The notes beneath the pieces are model-generated. The model was given only the letters and a program-made list of their open reading frames with translations. It had not been told where the DNA came from and searched no databases. A stretch of 13,488 nucleotides of DNA, from NCBI GenBank assembly GCA_937907585.1, contig CALCVH010000113.1, positions 1-13,488 of the forward strand. The letters are read 5' to 3'. Shown one piece after another: positions 1 to 8,000 of the stretch. Position 1 is the first letter of the stretch. Each line of letters begins with the position of its first letter. Source of the DNA: an uncultured Bacillota bacterium (GTDB taxonomy: Bacteria > Bacillota_I > Bacilli_A > Izemoplasmatales > UBA1188). The position numbers and the translations under genes are program-made.

Positions 1-1118
1 TAATCTAAAGTATCTAATTCTAGATAATTATGAATAATTTGATATGGTGTTTGGAAGATTGTAGGGATTCTTCCATTAAACATCTCTTGATAATATTCAC
101 TATTTTGTGCAGCATCACCAATTAACGCAACTTTCTTAGTTGAACTTATAGGCAAAGTATTCGATTCATTTTTAAGCATAACAACAGCTTCTCTTGCGGC
201 ATCAAGAGCGAGCTTATGATGTTTTTTATAATCAAATGGTAAATTATTAATATCAGAAACATATTTGTTTTCAGCGATTGATTTCTTTTGATTTTCATCT
301 AGTTTTAATAGTAGAGTGATATAGTCATCACACGCTTTATCTAACACTTCTTCTGGGATAATTGCGCCACTATTAAATAGGGTGTTATAATCGCTTTCTT
401 TAATTAATCTATTTTGTAGTTTAGCTAGTGAACTAGTCCCAAGTTCAACAGCTTCCTTAACATATGAAAAAGCTTCTTCATAGTTATCTCCTACAAAGAA
501 ATTGATATATATACCTTTAGATATGAATCTAACTAATTCTTCTTTAGTTTTAGCTTTAGAGAAAAATACCTTATTAGAACATTTGTTGTTATTCTCGATA
601 ATATCAACCATATCAGAATAGTTTTCTACTAAAATAAAATCCATTAATCCTTTAGATAAAGAGATTCTATCTGGCATTTCTAATAATTCTTTTTTTATCA
701 TCACTGGCTCATCACTATCCATCAATTCATAACAGCTTGATGATAATGAATTAGATAGTCCTTTAAAATAGTGATAGATGAAATCTCCTGTTAGATAAGG
801 ATCTAATGAAATATTAGATCTTCCAACTAAAGAATTGAATTTGAAGATAGGATTCTTAGATAGGATGTTGTTTTCTTCTCCTTCTAACCTCGCTATTTCC
901 TCTATCAGTTTTCTATTCCAAGTTTTAGCTAATTCACTGTTTTTAGGATATACTGTTGATTTGAAATTAGTTTGACCCATGATTGGTTCCATAGACAAAC
1001 TAAAATCAGGGAAAGTATAGCCTTCAACAGATGAGCTTTGATATAGCTTAGAACTTAATATTAAACTGATTTTTTGTTCGAGACTTAAGCGATGAATCAA
1101 TTTACTGTTTCGTAACAT
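1..1118 (-). CDS. GH3-like glycoside hydrolase homologue, catalytically doubtful (3' part outside window)
   Basis: The first 372 residues are in the window; the rest lies beyond base 1. The ATG at 1118 follows AAAGGGG at good spacing. GH3 landmarks in order: LSLEQKI (11-17, the usual 'LEEKI' opening), TWNRKLIEEIARLEGEE (66-82, the 'SWD.EL...G...G.EA' helix), GR..ISLDPYLTG (99-111), a 'GVD..Mp...y.eal..av..G' stretch (201-228) and AREAVVMLKNES-TLPI (308-324), the signature opening the C-terminal domain, followed by VALIGDAA. GH3 enzymes remove terminal sugars from beta-glucosides or related glycans. Key parts are missing here: the 'DGP' region reads SMEPIMG (42-48), no KHF motif follows DPYLTG, and the 'VVSDW' nucleophile segment aligns with FILVENY (161-167). 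Only about 50 residues separate DPYLTG from that segment, far fewer than usual. No signal peptide is visible. Family assignment is firm; activity is doubtful. Confidence 0.8.
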   Translation of the reverse strand, partial: MLRNSKLIHRLSLEQKISLILSSKLYQSSSVEGYTFPDFSLSMEPIMGQTNFKSTVYPKNSELAKTWNRKLIEEIARLEGEENNILSKNPIFKFNSLVGRSNISLDPYLTGDFIYHYFKGLSNSLSSSCYELMDSDEPVMIKKELLEMPDRISLSKGLMDFILVENYSDMVDIIENNNKCSNKVFFSKAKTKEELVRFISKGIYINFFVGDNYEEAFSYVKEAVELGTSSLAKLQNRLIKESDYNTLFNSGAIIPEEVLDKACDDYITLLLKLDENQKKSIAENKYVSDINNLPFDYKKHHKLALDAAREAVVMLKNESNTLPISSTKKVALIGDAAQNSEYYQEMFNGRIPTIFQTPYQIIHNYLELDTLD

Positions 1119-1159
1119 AAAATTTACCCCTTTGCCGAATATGTTTTGTTTCAATGTGT

Positions 1160-1193
1160 CGCATATGCCTATATGCGCTTGCGTACGTGAGCG
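1160..1193. promoter_or_regulatory. Double palindromic operator candidate in the GH3-like leader
   Basis: Two 18-bp inverted repeats abut and share two bases. The first (1160-1177) is CGCATATGCCTATATGCG with perfect 7-bp arms. The second (1176-1193) is CGCTTGCGTACGTGAGCG, matching its reverse complement at 14 of 18 positions. Both begin CGC and end GCG and are GC-rich in a very AT-rich gap. They lie just downstream of the -10 box, where a bound repressor would block initiation. LacI/GalR-type operators next to sugar genes have this size and symmetry; the regulator is not in the window. Confidence 0.5.
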
Positions 1194-1202
1194 TGTAATC
1201 TA

Positions 1203-1208
1203 ATTATA
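1203..1208 (-). promoter_or_regulatory. -10 box for the GH3-like gene
   Basis: A perfect TATAAT reads on the minus strand about 85 bases upstream of the GH3-like start. No good -35 sits 16-18 bases upstream (TTATGT-like at best), so basal activity may be weak or depend on an activator. Transcription would start near 1195, at the edge of the palindromes. Confidence 0.45.
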
Positions 1209-1573
1209 AGTTTATCATACGCAATACATAAAAAGATATCTATATTTCCAAATTAATCAAAACTAATAACAAAAAAATGAAAAAATCATGTTTTTACTAT
1301 GATTAAGATGTTTATAAATTATTATTTTTATCTAAATAAATGAATAAAATTTGATTTTTTACTTTAAAGATCGATAATTCGAAAAAACTATCAGTCTTGT
1401 TATGAGAGATTTGACTTAAGTTATTTTTTAACTCATTAATAATTACTCTATTTCTTCAACTGCGATAACTATATCGGTTATGAAAGCTGAAGTTTATGTA
1501 TATCTATCAGCACTAACATATAGTCTTAAATAGTCTTTATTATTTAAGACGATTGTATATTCATTATTAAATC
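1209..1573. other. Noncoding gap with two stem-loops
   Basis: No convincing ORF. Two foldable elements stand out. At 1454-1492 CTTCA pairs with TGAAG, CT with AG and ATAAC with GTTAT, separated by a 1x1 and a 3x3 internal loop and capped by seven bases. At 1523-1550 a perfect 10-bp stem (GTCTTAAATA / TATTTAAGAC) has an 8-base loop. Neither is followed by a T-tract on either strand, so they are not ordinary terminators. A TTGACT at 1411-1416 could be a plus-strand -35 box, but the -10 is poor. Confidence 0.3.
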
Positions 1574-1604
1574 AAAAAAACAATGGAAAATATATTTCCC
1601 ATTG
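1574..1604 (-). terminator. Terminator of the cysS-mrnC-rlmB-sigma operon
   Basis: On the minus strand a hairpin with stem CAATGG/CCATTG, extended by A/T pairs across the near-palindromic interior, is followed directly by seven T residues. It begins 12 bases after the sigma-factor stop. Confidence 0.85.
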
Positions 1605-1616
1605 CATAAACAAATA

Positions 1617-2150
1617 TTATCTTCTTGTTTGCCTTCTTTCTATTATCTTACCTTTTGATAATCTAATTATGTAAGACACTTTATTTTTTTCTAAATTAAA
1701 CTTTTTTGATATATCTTCAATTCTCCATTTTTCAACCATGAATAGCCATGTTACATCCAGTTCAAGTTGAGTTAAATCTTTTAACATATCATGGAGTTCA
1801 ACATTATGAAATTCAGCGTTATTTTCTCCTTCTTTAAAATAACTCTCTTCATCAATAATATAATCTCTTCTATTTCTATTTTTTACATAATGAGAACTAA
1901 GTTTATTCATTAGTATCTGCATAAAATATGAATAGAATGGGATTTCAGAATCTTCATATTTTTCTACTGCCTTATATAGAAGAATCAAACTTTCCTGAAA
2001 TATATCATCATACTCTCTACCAAGATGAAAATCTTTTATTTTTTTCGAAATAAAGATTGAATATTTATTGAATAGTGTCTCTAACGCTAATTCATCAGAG
2101 AAACTAATCAAGTATAATAATTCATAATCATTATATTCGAATGGATTTAT
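1617..2150 (-). CDS. Sigma-70 family RNA polymerase sigma factor (SigH-like position), probable ATA start
   Basis: Directs RNA polymerase to an alternative promoter set. Region 2 is visible as EYDDIFQESLILLYKAVEKYEDS with IPFYSYFMQILMNKL, and region 4 as the helix-turn-helix LTQLELDVTWLFMVEKWRIEDISKKFNLEKNKV... near the C-terminus. The order cysS-mrnC-rlmB-sigma matches B. subtilis, where sigH sits here after rae1; rae1 is absent. The only standard start in frame is TTG at 2111, which has no Shine-Dalgarno and cuts off the conserved first helix. Reading upstream gives MNPFEYNDYELLYLISFSDELALE, a typical sigma N-terminus, beginning at ATA (2150-2148). AGGAGG at 2164-2159 lies 8 bases before that ATA, and an in-frame TAG at 2165-2163 excludes anything longer. 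The ATA overlaps the rlmB stop as ATAA. I prefer the 177-residue form; 1617-2111 (164 residues, TTG) is the conservative alternative. Orthology to SigH is inferred from position and size. Confidence 0.8.
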   Translation of the reverse strand: MNPFEYNDYELLYLISFSDELALETLFNKYSIFISKKIKDFHLGREYDDIFQESLILLYKAVEKYEDSEIPFYSYFMQILMNKLSSHYVKNRNRRDYIIDEESYFKEGENNAEFHNVELHDMLKDLTQLELDVTWLFMVEKWRIEDISKKFNLEKNKVSYIIRLSKGKIIERRQTRR

Positions 2151-2854
2151 AGTTTTCTCCTCCTAGATTGAATATCGCTCATACATATCGCAAGAGAAAT
2201 TGAAGCATTTAAACAATTGATTTTTCCAACCATTGGTATTTTTAGTAAAAAGTCGCAGTTATCTTTAACTAGCTTGCTCATACCGAAACCTTCTGAACCA
2301 ATGATTAAGCATATAGGCATATCGACTCTAACTTCATCATAGTTAGTATCGCCCTTCATATCTGTTCCCATAACCCAATAACCATTATCTTTTAATTTTT
2401 TAATAGCGTTATTAAGGTTTGTTACTTGAGCTATTTTAACATAGTTATATGATCCAGCAGATACTTTCGCAACTGTCTCATTTACGCTTATAGAATGGTT
2501 TTTAGGAATGATTATAAAAGAGCCTCCTAAAGCGTCAAAAGTTCTTATGATATTTCCAAGGTTTTGAGGATCTTCAAGGTTATCTAAAATAACACATAAT
2601 GAATTATTGTTAACAGATGTAAGTAGTTCATCTAAATCATAGTATTCATAGTCTTTAGCGTATACTACAATTCCCTGAGCCTCATTACCATACATTTTAT
2701 TAAAATCGTTATCTTTCATTCTTTTACATTCAATTTTTTCTCTTTCAATAATAGATAAAACTGGATCTTTAAAAGATTCTTTAATAACGACTTTAATAAC
2801 GTCCTTTTTATTCTTTATTGTTTCTCTTGATACGTTTTTACCTTTCAATAACAT
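2147..2854 (-). CDS. rlmB: TrmH/SpoU-family 23S rRNA (guanosine-2'-O-)-methyltransferase, RlmB-like
   Basis: SPOUT-class methyltransferase, expected to 2'-O-methylate G2251 of 23S rRNA using S-adenosylmethionine, in the cytoplasm. An N-terminal substrate-binding domain (about 1-75, ending in EAQGIVVYAK) precedes the knotted catalytic domain (about 85-235). Motif 1 is LEDPQNLGNIIRTFDALGG (93-111) with the catalytic-type N101/R104. Motif 2 is LIIGSEGFGMSKLV (183-196). Motif 3 is IPMVGKINCLNASISLA (206-222), with CLN where most members have SLN. The length of 235 is normal. The ATG at 2854 follows GGTGA. mrnC lies 35 bases upstream, and the stop overlaps the proposed ATA start of the sigma gene. 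The same mrnC-rlmB order occurs in Bacillus (yacO). The family is certain; the exact rRNA target is inferred from subfamily and context. Confidence 0.88.
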   Translation of the reverse strand: MLLKGKNVSRETIKNKKDVIKVVIKESFKDPVLSIIEREKIECKRMKDNDFNKMYGNEAQGIVVYAKDYEYYDLDELLTSVNNNSLCVILDNLEDPQNLGNIIRTFDALGGSFIIIPKNHSISVNETVAKVSAGSYNYVKIAQVTNLNNAIKKLKDNGYWVMGTDMKGDTNYDEVRVDMPICLIIGSEGFGMSKLVKDNCDFLLKIPMVGKINCLNASISLAICMSDIQSRRRKL

Positions 2855-2889
2855 TTCGTCACCATTATATCATAAATATTTGCCTATTT

Positions 2890-3270
2890 CTAGCAATTTT
2901 TTTGGTTTATAAAATCGATGGATTTCATTACTAATTCATCGATTCTTTCTTCATTTTTTATCAAATAAAGATAGCCTATTAAAGCTTCATAACCTGTAGC
3001 TTTTCTATAGTCGTTTAAGGAAGCGTTTTTAGGTTTATGAGTTCCACCGCTATTTCTACCTCTCTTATAAACCTCAATTTCTTCTTCAGTTAAATCACTA
3101 ATTATATAATCAATTATAGATGATTGACTCTTTGCGCTAGTATATTTTATCGCATGTTGATGCATATCATTTACCTTTTGTTCACCGAGTGACAAAAGGT
3201 AACTTCTCACTCTTAATTCAAATACTGCATCGCCAATATAGGCTAATGTTAGCCCGTTTTCTTGAATCAT
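2890..3270 (-). CDS. mrnC: Mini-ribonuclease III
   Basis: Dimeric RNase III-type nuclease without the dsRNA-binding domain; in B. subtilis it matures the ends of 23S rRNA. LAYIGDAVFELRVR (9-22) holds the catalytic Asp14. The conserved KRGRNSGGTHKPKNAS (69-84) is followed by DYRKATGYEALIGYLYL (87-103), with the metal-binding Glu95. The length of 126 fits the family. The ATG at 3270 overlaps the cysS stop as ATGA, so translation is probably coupled. It forms the second cistron of the cysS operon, as in Bacillus. Confidence 0.93.
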   Translation of the reverse strand: MIQENGLTLAYIGDAVFELRVRSYLLSLGEQKVNDMHQHAIKYTSAKSQSSIIDYIISDLTEEEIEVYKRGRNSGGTHKPKNASLNDYRKATGYEALIGYLYLIKNEERIDELVMKSIDFINQKNC

Positions 3271-4601
3271 AAAATAATACCTTTTTCTGTCAAAACTTTT
3301 CTTAGTTCATCGGCTTTATTAAAGTCTTTATTAGCTCTTGCGTTCATCCAATCATTATATGTTCTTAAAGTATCATCATCCATTCTATTATATTTTTTAT
3401 CTAATCCATATATATGAAGCATTGTATCTAATAAATTATATAATGATACTAGTTTCTTAGAATCTTTAGAGCCTCTAAGTTCTTGATTTATTAACTTAGT
3501 TGTCTCATTTATTACAGTTAATCCATTTGGAGTATTTAAATCATTATCATTCGCATCATCGAATTTTTTTATTAGTTCATTATATGTATCATCTTTATAA
3601 TCGTTATCAAATAGATTATTGATATCTAAATAATAGAATAATTTTCCATATGTAGTATCTAGTCTATTTAGTTCCTGAACAAATTGATTTTGAAGTTCAT
3701 CAGTATATGGAATTATGTTTCTATATGGGAATGATAATACAAGCAGTCTATAAGCTCTAGGATCACATTTTAAATCTTTAGTCCATATAACATTTCCAAT
3801 AGACTTACTCATCTTTTCATTTCCAAAATTAACTCTAGCGTTATGAACCCAAAAGTTCGCTAATCTATTATGATATAATGATTCATTTTGAGCTATTTCA
3901 TTTTCATGATGCGGGAATATTAAATCAGTTCCTCCACCATGAATATCAATCATACCGCCAAATATCTTATGGATCATTACAACACACTCAGTATGCCATC
4001 CAGGTCTGCCCATTCCCCAAGGTGATTTATAGATTAATCCTTCTCTAAAATCTTTCCATAAGGCAAAATCATAACCATTTTCTTTTTCTTCTCTAACATC
4101 AACTCTTGCGCCTTGAATGAGTTCATCTACTTTTCTATTAGATAAAGCTCCATAATTTGGAAGAGAATCTACTCTATAATAAACATCTCCACCCTTTTGA
4201 TATGCAGAACCATTATCAATTAGTTTTTGGACAAAATCGATTATCTCAGGTATATTTTCAGTAACTCTAGGTTTAATAAAAGAATCATCTGCATTTAATC
4301 TTCTAACATCTTCTAAATAAGCATTGATGTATTTATTCGCGACAGCCATTTCATCAATGCCTTCTTCTTTAGATTTCTTTAGAATCTTTTCATTAACATC
4401 AGTGAAGTTAGAAGCCATAATTACCTTATAACCCATATGTTCCAAATGCTTCTTCAAAGTATCAAAAGTAATTATAGGTCTAGCGTTTCCTATATGAATG
4501 TAATTGTATACAGTTGGACCACAATAATAAATTGTGACAACTCCTTCTTTTATTGGTTTTAGTGTTTCTATACTATTAGTATAAGTATTATATAATTTCA
4601 T
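3267..4601 (-). CDS. cysS: Cysteine--tRNA ligase
   Basis: Class I aminoacyl-tRNA synthetase charging tRNA-Cys in the cytoplasm. YYCGPTVYNYIHIGNARP (25-42) contains the first zinc cysteine (27) and the HIGN form of the HIGH motif. WHTEC (about 201-205) and HHENE (about 230-234) give the other zinc ligands. KMSKSIGN (about 261-268) is the KMSKS loop. The C-terminal anticodon-binding part ends in NKADELRKVLTEKGIIL, typical of the family. The length of 444 is slightly below the usual 460-470. The ATG at 4601 follows GGTGGTGA. It is the first gene of the operon with mrnC, rlmB and the sigma factor. The gap to the upstream terminator is too short for a T-box leader, so no tRNA-Cys control is visible. 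Confidence 0.97.
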   Translation of the reverse strand: MKLYNTYTNSIETLKPIKEGVVTIYYCGPTVYNYIHIGNARPIITFDTLKKHLEHMGYKVIMASNFTDVNEKILKKSKEEGIDEMAVANKYINAYLEDVRRLNADDSFIKPRVTENIPEIIDFVQKLIDNGSAYQKGGDVYYRVDSLPNYGALSNRKVDELIQGARVDVREEKENGYDFALWKDFREGLIYKSPWGMGRPGWHTECVVMIHKIFGGMIDIHGGGTDLIFPHHENEIAQNESLYHNRLANFWVHNARVNFGNEKMSKSIGNVIWTKDLKCDPRAYRLLVLSFPYRNIIPYTDELQNQFVQELNRLDTTYGKLFYYLDINNLFDNDYKDDTYNELIKKFDDANDNDLNTPNGLTVINETTKLINQELRGSKDSKKLVSLYNLLDTMLHIYGLDKKYNRMDDDTLRTYNDWMNARANKDFNKADELRKVLTEKGIIL

Positions 4602-4625
4602 ATTTTCACCACCATTTATTATATG

Positions 4626-4634
4626 ATTATATCA
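4626..4634 (-). promoter_or_regulatory. Extended -10 promoter of the cysS operon
   Basis: TGATATAAT on the minus strand is a perfect extended -10 (TGnTATAAT). The -35 region falls within the preceding cold-shock terminator and matches poorly, which an extended -10 tolerates. Transcription would start near 4619, leaving a leader of about 17 bases that includes the Shine-Dalgarno. Confidence 0.6.
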
Positions 4635-4646
4635 TATATAACGAAT

Positions 4647-4676
4647 AAAAAGTTACTCATTTTAGAGTAACCTTTT
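4647..4676 (-). terminator. Terminator of the cold-shock gene
   Basis: The stem GTTACTC/GAGTAAC with a 6-base loop is flanked by A-runs and T-runs and followed by TTTTT on the minus strand, about 25 bases after the csp stop. Confidence 0.8.
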
Positions 4677-4698
4677 TAAACCTTGACAAGAGAAATAA

Positions 4699-4896
4699 TT
4701 ATTCTTTAACGATATTAGTTGCTTGAGGGCCTTTTTCACCATTAACAACTTCAAAGTTAACTGCTTGGCCTTGGTCTAAAGACTTATATCCTTCAGATTG
4801 AATCTGAGAGTAGTGAGCGAAATAATCTGTTCCGTCTTCACCAGTTATAAAGCCATAACCTTTCTCTGCATTAAACCATTTAACTGTGCCTTTCAT
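4699..4896 (-). CDS. Cold-shock domain protein (CspA/CspB family)
   Basis: Single cold-shock domain of 65 residues, a five-stranded OB fold that binds single-stranded RNA/DNA and acts as an RNA chaperone. MKGTVKWFNAEKGYGFI carries RNP1 (KGYGFI, 12-17). RNP2 is YFAHYS (25-30), where most relatives read VFVHFS, and the family ending GPQATNIV is present. The ATG at 4896 follows AAGGAG. The gene is monocistronic, with its own promoter and terminator. The leader is only about 20 bases, so the long structured 5' UTR of E. coli cspA is absent and cold induction through such a leader is unlikely. Confidence 0.95.
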   Translation of the reverse strand: MKGTVKWFNAEKGYGFITGEDGTDYFAHYSQIQSEGYKSLDQGQAVNFEVVNGEKGPQATNIVKE

Positions 4897-4921
4897 GATG
4901 CTCCTTTTAAAAACTTAACTA

Positions 4922-4950
4922 ATAATATACTTTTTCTTAAAAAATGTAAA
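4922..4950 (-). promoter_or_regulatory. SigA-type promoter of the cold-shock gene
   Basis: On the minus strand a -35 TTTACA (4950-4945), a 17-base spacer and a -10 TATTAT (4927-4922) lie just upstream of the csp Shine-Dalgarno. Confidence 0.7.
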
Positions 4951-5013
4951 GAAAAAACGTAAAATTAACATATATTTTTCATAAATTATTCTATATTCAG
5001 ACTATTTTACTAA

Positions 5014-5058
5014 TAAAGGTATATAAAAAGAAAGCAAATGAATGCTTTCTTTTTATAT
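5014..5058 (-). terminator. Strong terminator of nifJ (PFOR)
   Basis: A 16-bp perfect inverted repeat (5021-5036 with 5043-5058) has a 6-base loop. Its core GAAAGCA/TGCTTTC is extended by A/T pairs, so on the minus strand the 3' arm supplies the T-tract. It lies about 10 bases past the PFOR stop. Confidence 0.88.
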
Positions 5059-5067
5059 TATTTTAGC

Positions 5068-8000
5068 TTATTCAGCCATTTTTACGTATGTAGCGAATCT
5101 TGCTTTAGCGTTTTCGATATTTTCTTTTAAGAGTTCATCAGCTTCAGTTGGGTTGATAGTCTTTAAAGTAGAATATCTTCTTTCGTTCATTAAGAATTCG
5201 TTATATCTATCCCAGTTAGGAGTCTTAGTATCTAATTGGAACGGATTCTTGCCTTCTGCTTTTAGTCTTGGATCAAATCTGAATAATGGGAAGTATCCAC
5301 ATTCAGTAGCAAGTTTAGCTTCTACTTGAGAATTGCCCATATTGCCTTTGATACCATGAGCAATACATGGAGCGTAAGCGATGATTAATGATGGTCCTGG
5401 ATAGCTTTCAGCTTCTTTTAATGCTTTAATCATTTGAGCAGGGTTTGCACCATGACAGATAGTTGCTACATAAACATGTCCATAGCTCATTGCTATTGCA
5501 GCTAAATCTTTCTTCTTACCTTCTTTACCGCCTGCAGTGAATTTAGCGATAGATCCAGCTCTAGATGATTTAGAAGATTGTCCACCAGTATTTGAATATA
5601 CTTCAGTATCAATTACTAAAATATTTACATCTCTTTGGTTAGCGATTACGTGATCTAATCCTCCGTAACCGATATCATATGCCCAACCATCACCACCGAA
5701 GATCCATTGAGATTGTTTAACGAAGTAATTCTTCATTTCAAGAACTTCTTTAGCTTCACTAGATTCTTCTTTTTCTAAAGCTGCAACTAACTTCTTAGAT
5801 AATTCTAAAGTTGCTTCTCCATCATTCTTAACTTCTAACCATTTAGCCATTAATTCTTTAGTTTCTGGAGCAACTTTATCCATAGCAGCGTTCATCTTAC
5901 ATGCTAGCTTATCTTTTAATGCTTCATAACCTAAAACCATGCCATAGCCAAATTCAGCGTTATCTTCAAATAATGAGTTAGCCCAAGCTGGTCCTCTACC
6001 TTCCTTATCAACTGTATAAGGAGATGCTGGGAATGATGCACCATAAATAGATGAACATCCTGTTGCGTTTGCAACAACCATTCTATCACCGAATAATTGA
6101 GTTATATTCTTAACATATGGAGTTTCACCACAACCTGCACAAGCGCCAGAGAATTCAAATAATGGTTGTGCAAATTGTAAGTTCTTAACGTTGCCTTTAC
6201 CTGTTAAATCACTCTTATAAGTAACTTTATCGAAGAAGTAATGAGCAAGTTCTTTTTCATTAGTTTCAGCATATACTTTATGAATTGGAGTTAATGTTAA
6301 AGCATCCTTTGGACATTGGTTAATACAAACTCCACAACCTGTACAGTCTTCAACTGAAGTTTGGATTCTGAATTTGTAGTTTTCAAGTCCTTTACCCATA
6401 GCATTTAAGTATGTAGCGCCTTCTGGAGCATTCTTTTCTTCTTCGCTAGAAACTAAGAATGGTCTAATAGCAGCGTGAGGACATGCGAATGCACATTGGT
6501 TACATTGGATACATTTAGTTGGATCCCATGTAGGAACCATTTCAGCTATAGAACGTTTTTCATATGCTGCAGTTCCAACAGGCATCATACCATCTTCATA
6601 ACCTTTGAATGCAGAAACTGGTAAATCATAACCTTTAATTGCATTTACTGGGTCAGCAATATTCTTAACGAAATCAGGTCTATCTAATTGTTCAACTTTT
6701 TTATCAGCACCTAAATTCTTCCATTCTGGTTTAACTTCAACTTCAACGAGTCCAGTTCCACCAATTTCAATTGCTTTGTAGTTCATTTCTACAATAGCTT
6801 CACCTTTTCTGATGAATGACTTGTATGCATATTTCTTCATTAAAGCAACTGATTTTTCATATGGAATAATTTGTTCATTTAGTTTGAAGAATGCTGATTC
6901 CATAACTGTATTGATCTTGTTTCCAAGTCCTACTTCTCTAGCTAATTTAGAAGCATCGATTGTATAGAACTTAGCTTCTTTTTCAGCTAACATTCTCTTA
7001 ACTGAATTAGGCATATAGTCTTCAAGTTCTTTACCAGTATATGAAGTATTTAGTAAGAAAGTTCCACCTTTCTTTAAGCCATTGATTAAATCATATTTTC
7101 CTAGATATGAATCTTGTGAACAAGATACAAAGTCAGGAGTATTAACTAAATATGTAGATTTGATAGGGTTCTTACCGAATCTTAAATGCATTCTAGTAAC
7201 ACCACCAGATTTCTTAGAATCGTATGATGAATATGCTTGAGCATACATATTAGTGTTATCACCGATTAATTTGATAGAGTCTTTACATGCACCAACTGTA
7301 CCATCTGAACCTAAACCGAAGAATAATAATTCAGTAGTAGATGGATCTCCAACAGCGATTTCTTCTCCTAAAGGTAAGCTAGTTCCATTAACATCATCTT
7401 CAATACCTACTGTGAAGTGATCTAAACGTTTATGTTTTAAGTTTTCGAATACTGCAATAATTTGTCTTGGTGATACATCTTTAGATGATAGGCCATATCT
7501 ACCACCAACAATTACTGGAGCATCTTTCTTTCCATAATATACAGATTTAACATCTTCATATAATGGTTCGCCAAATGCACCTGGTTCTTTAGTTCTATCT
7601 AATACAGCAACATGTTTAACTGTCTTAGGCATAGCCTTAAAGAAGTATTTTGCGCTGAATGGACGATATAGATGAACTTCTAAGATACCAACTTTCTTAT
7701 TCTTCTTGAGTAAGTAGTCAACAACTTCTTCACCTACTTGACAAGCAGATCCCATTAAAACGATTACATCAGTAGCGTCTTTTGCACCATAATAGTTGAA
7801 TGGAGCATATTTTCTACCAGTAACCTTTGAGATTTGTTTCATATATTCATTAACTACATCTGGTACATTTTCATAGAATGGATTAGATGCTTCTCTAGCT
7901 TGGAAGTAAACATCATCATTTTGAGCTGTACCATGAATAGTTGGATTAGCACTATTTAAAGCTCTCTTTCTGAATTCTTCAATCTTTTCTTTGTTAACTA

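Noticed and set aside
2864..2872. TGATATAAT extended -10 between mrnC and rlmB, as an internal promoter
   Set aside because: Transcription would begin about 3 bases before the rlmB ATG, removing its Shine-Dalgarno, and there is no -35 match. It could be chance in AT-rich DNA.
4602..4698. T-box riboswitch upstream of cysS
   Set aside because: Less than 100 bases separate cysS from the cold-shock stop, and they are filled by that gene's terminator and an extended -10 promoter; there is no room for a T-box.
4897..5013. Long cold-shock 5' leader or RNA thermometer before csp
   Set aside because: The promoter (TTTACA-17-TATTAT) lies so close to the gene that the leader is only about 20 bases.
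5042..5329. Plus-strand ORF of 95 codons
   Set aside because: It lies almost wholly antisense to the conserved 3' end of nifJ and has no Shine-Dalgarno or family resemblance.
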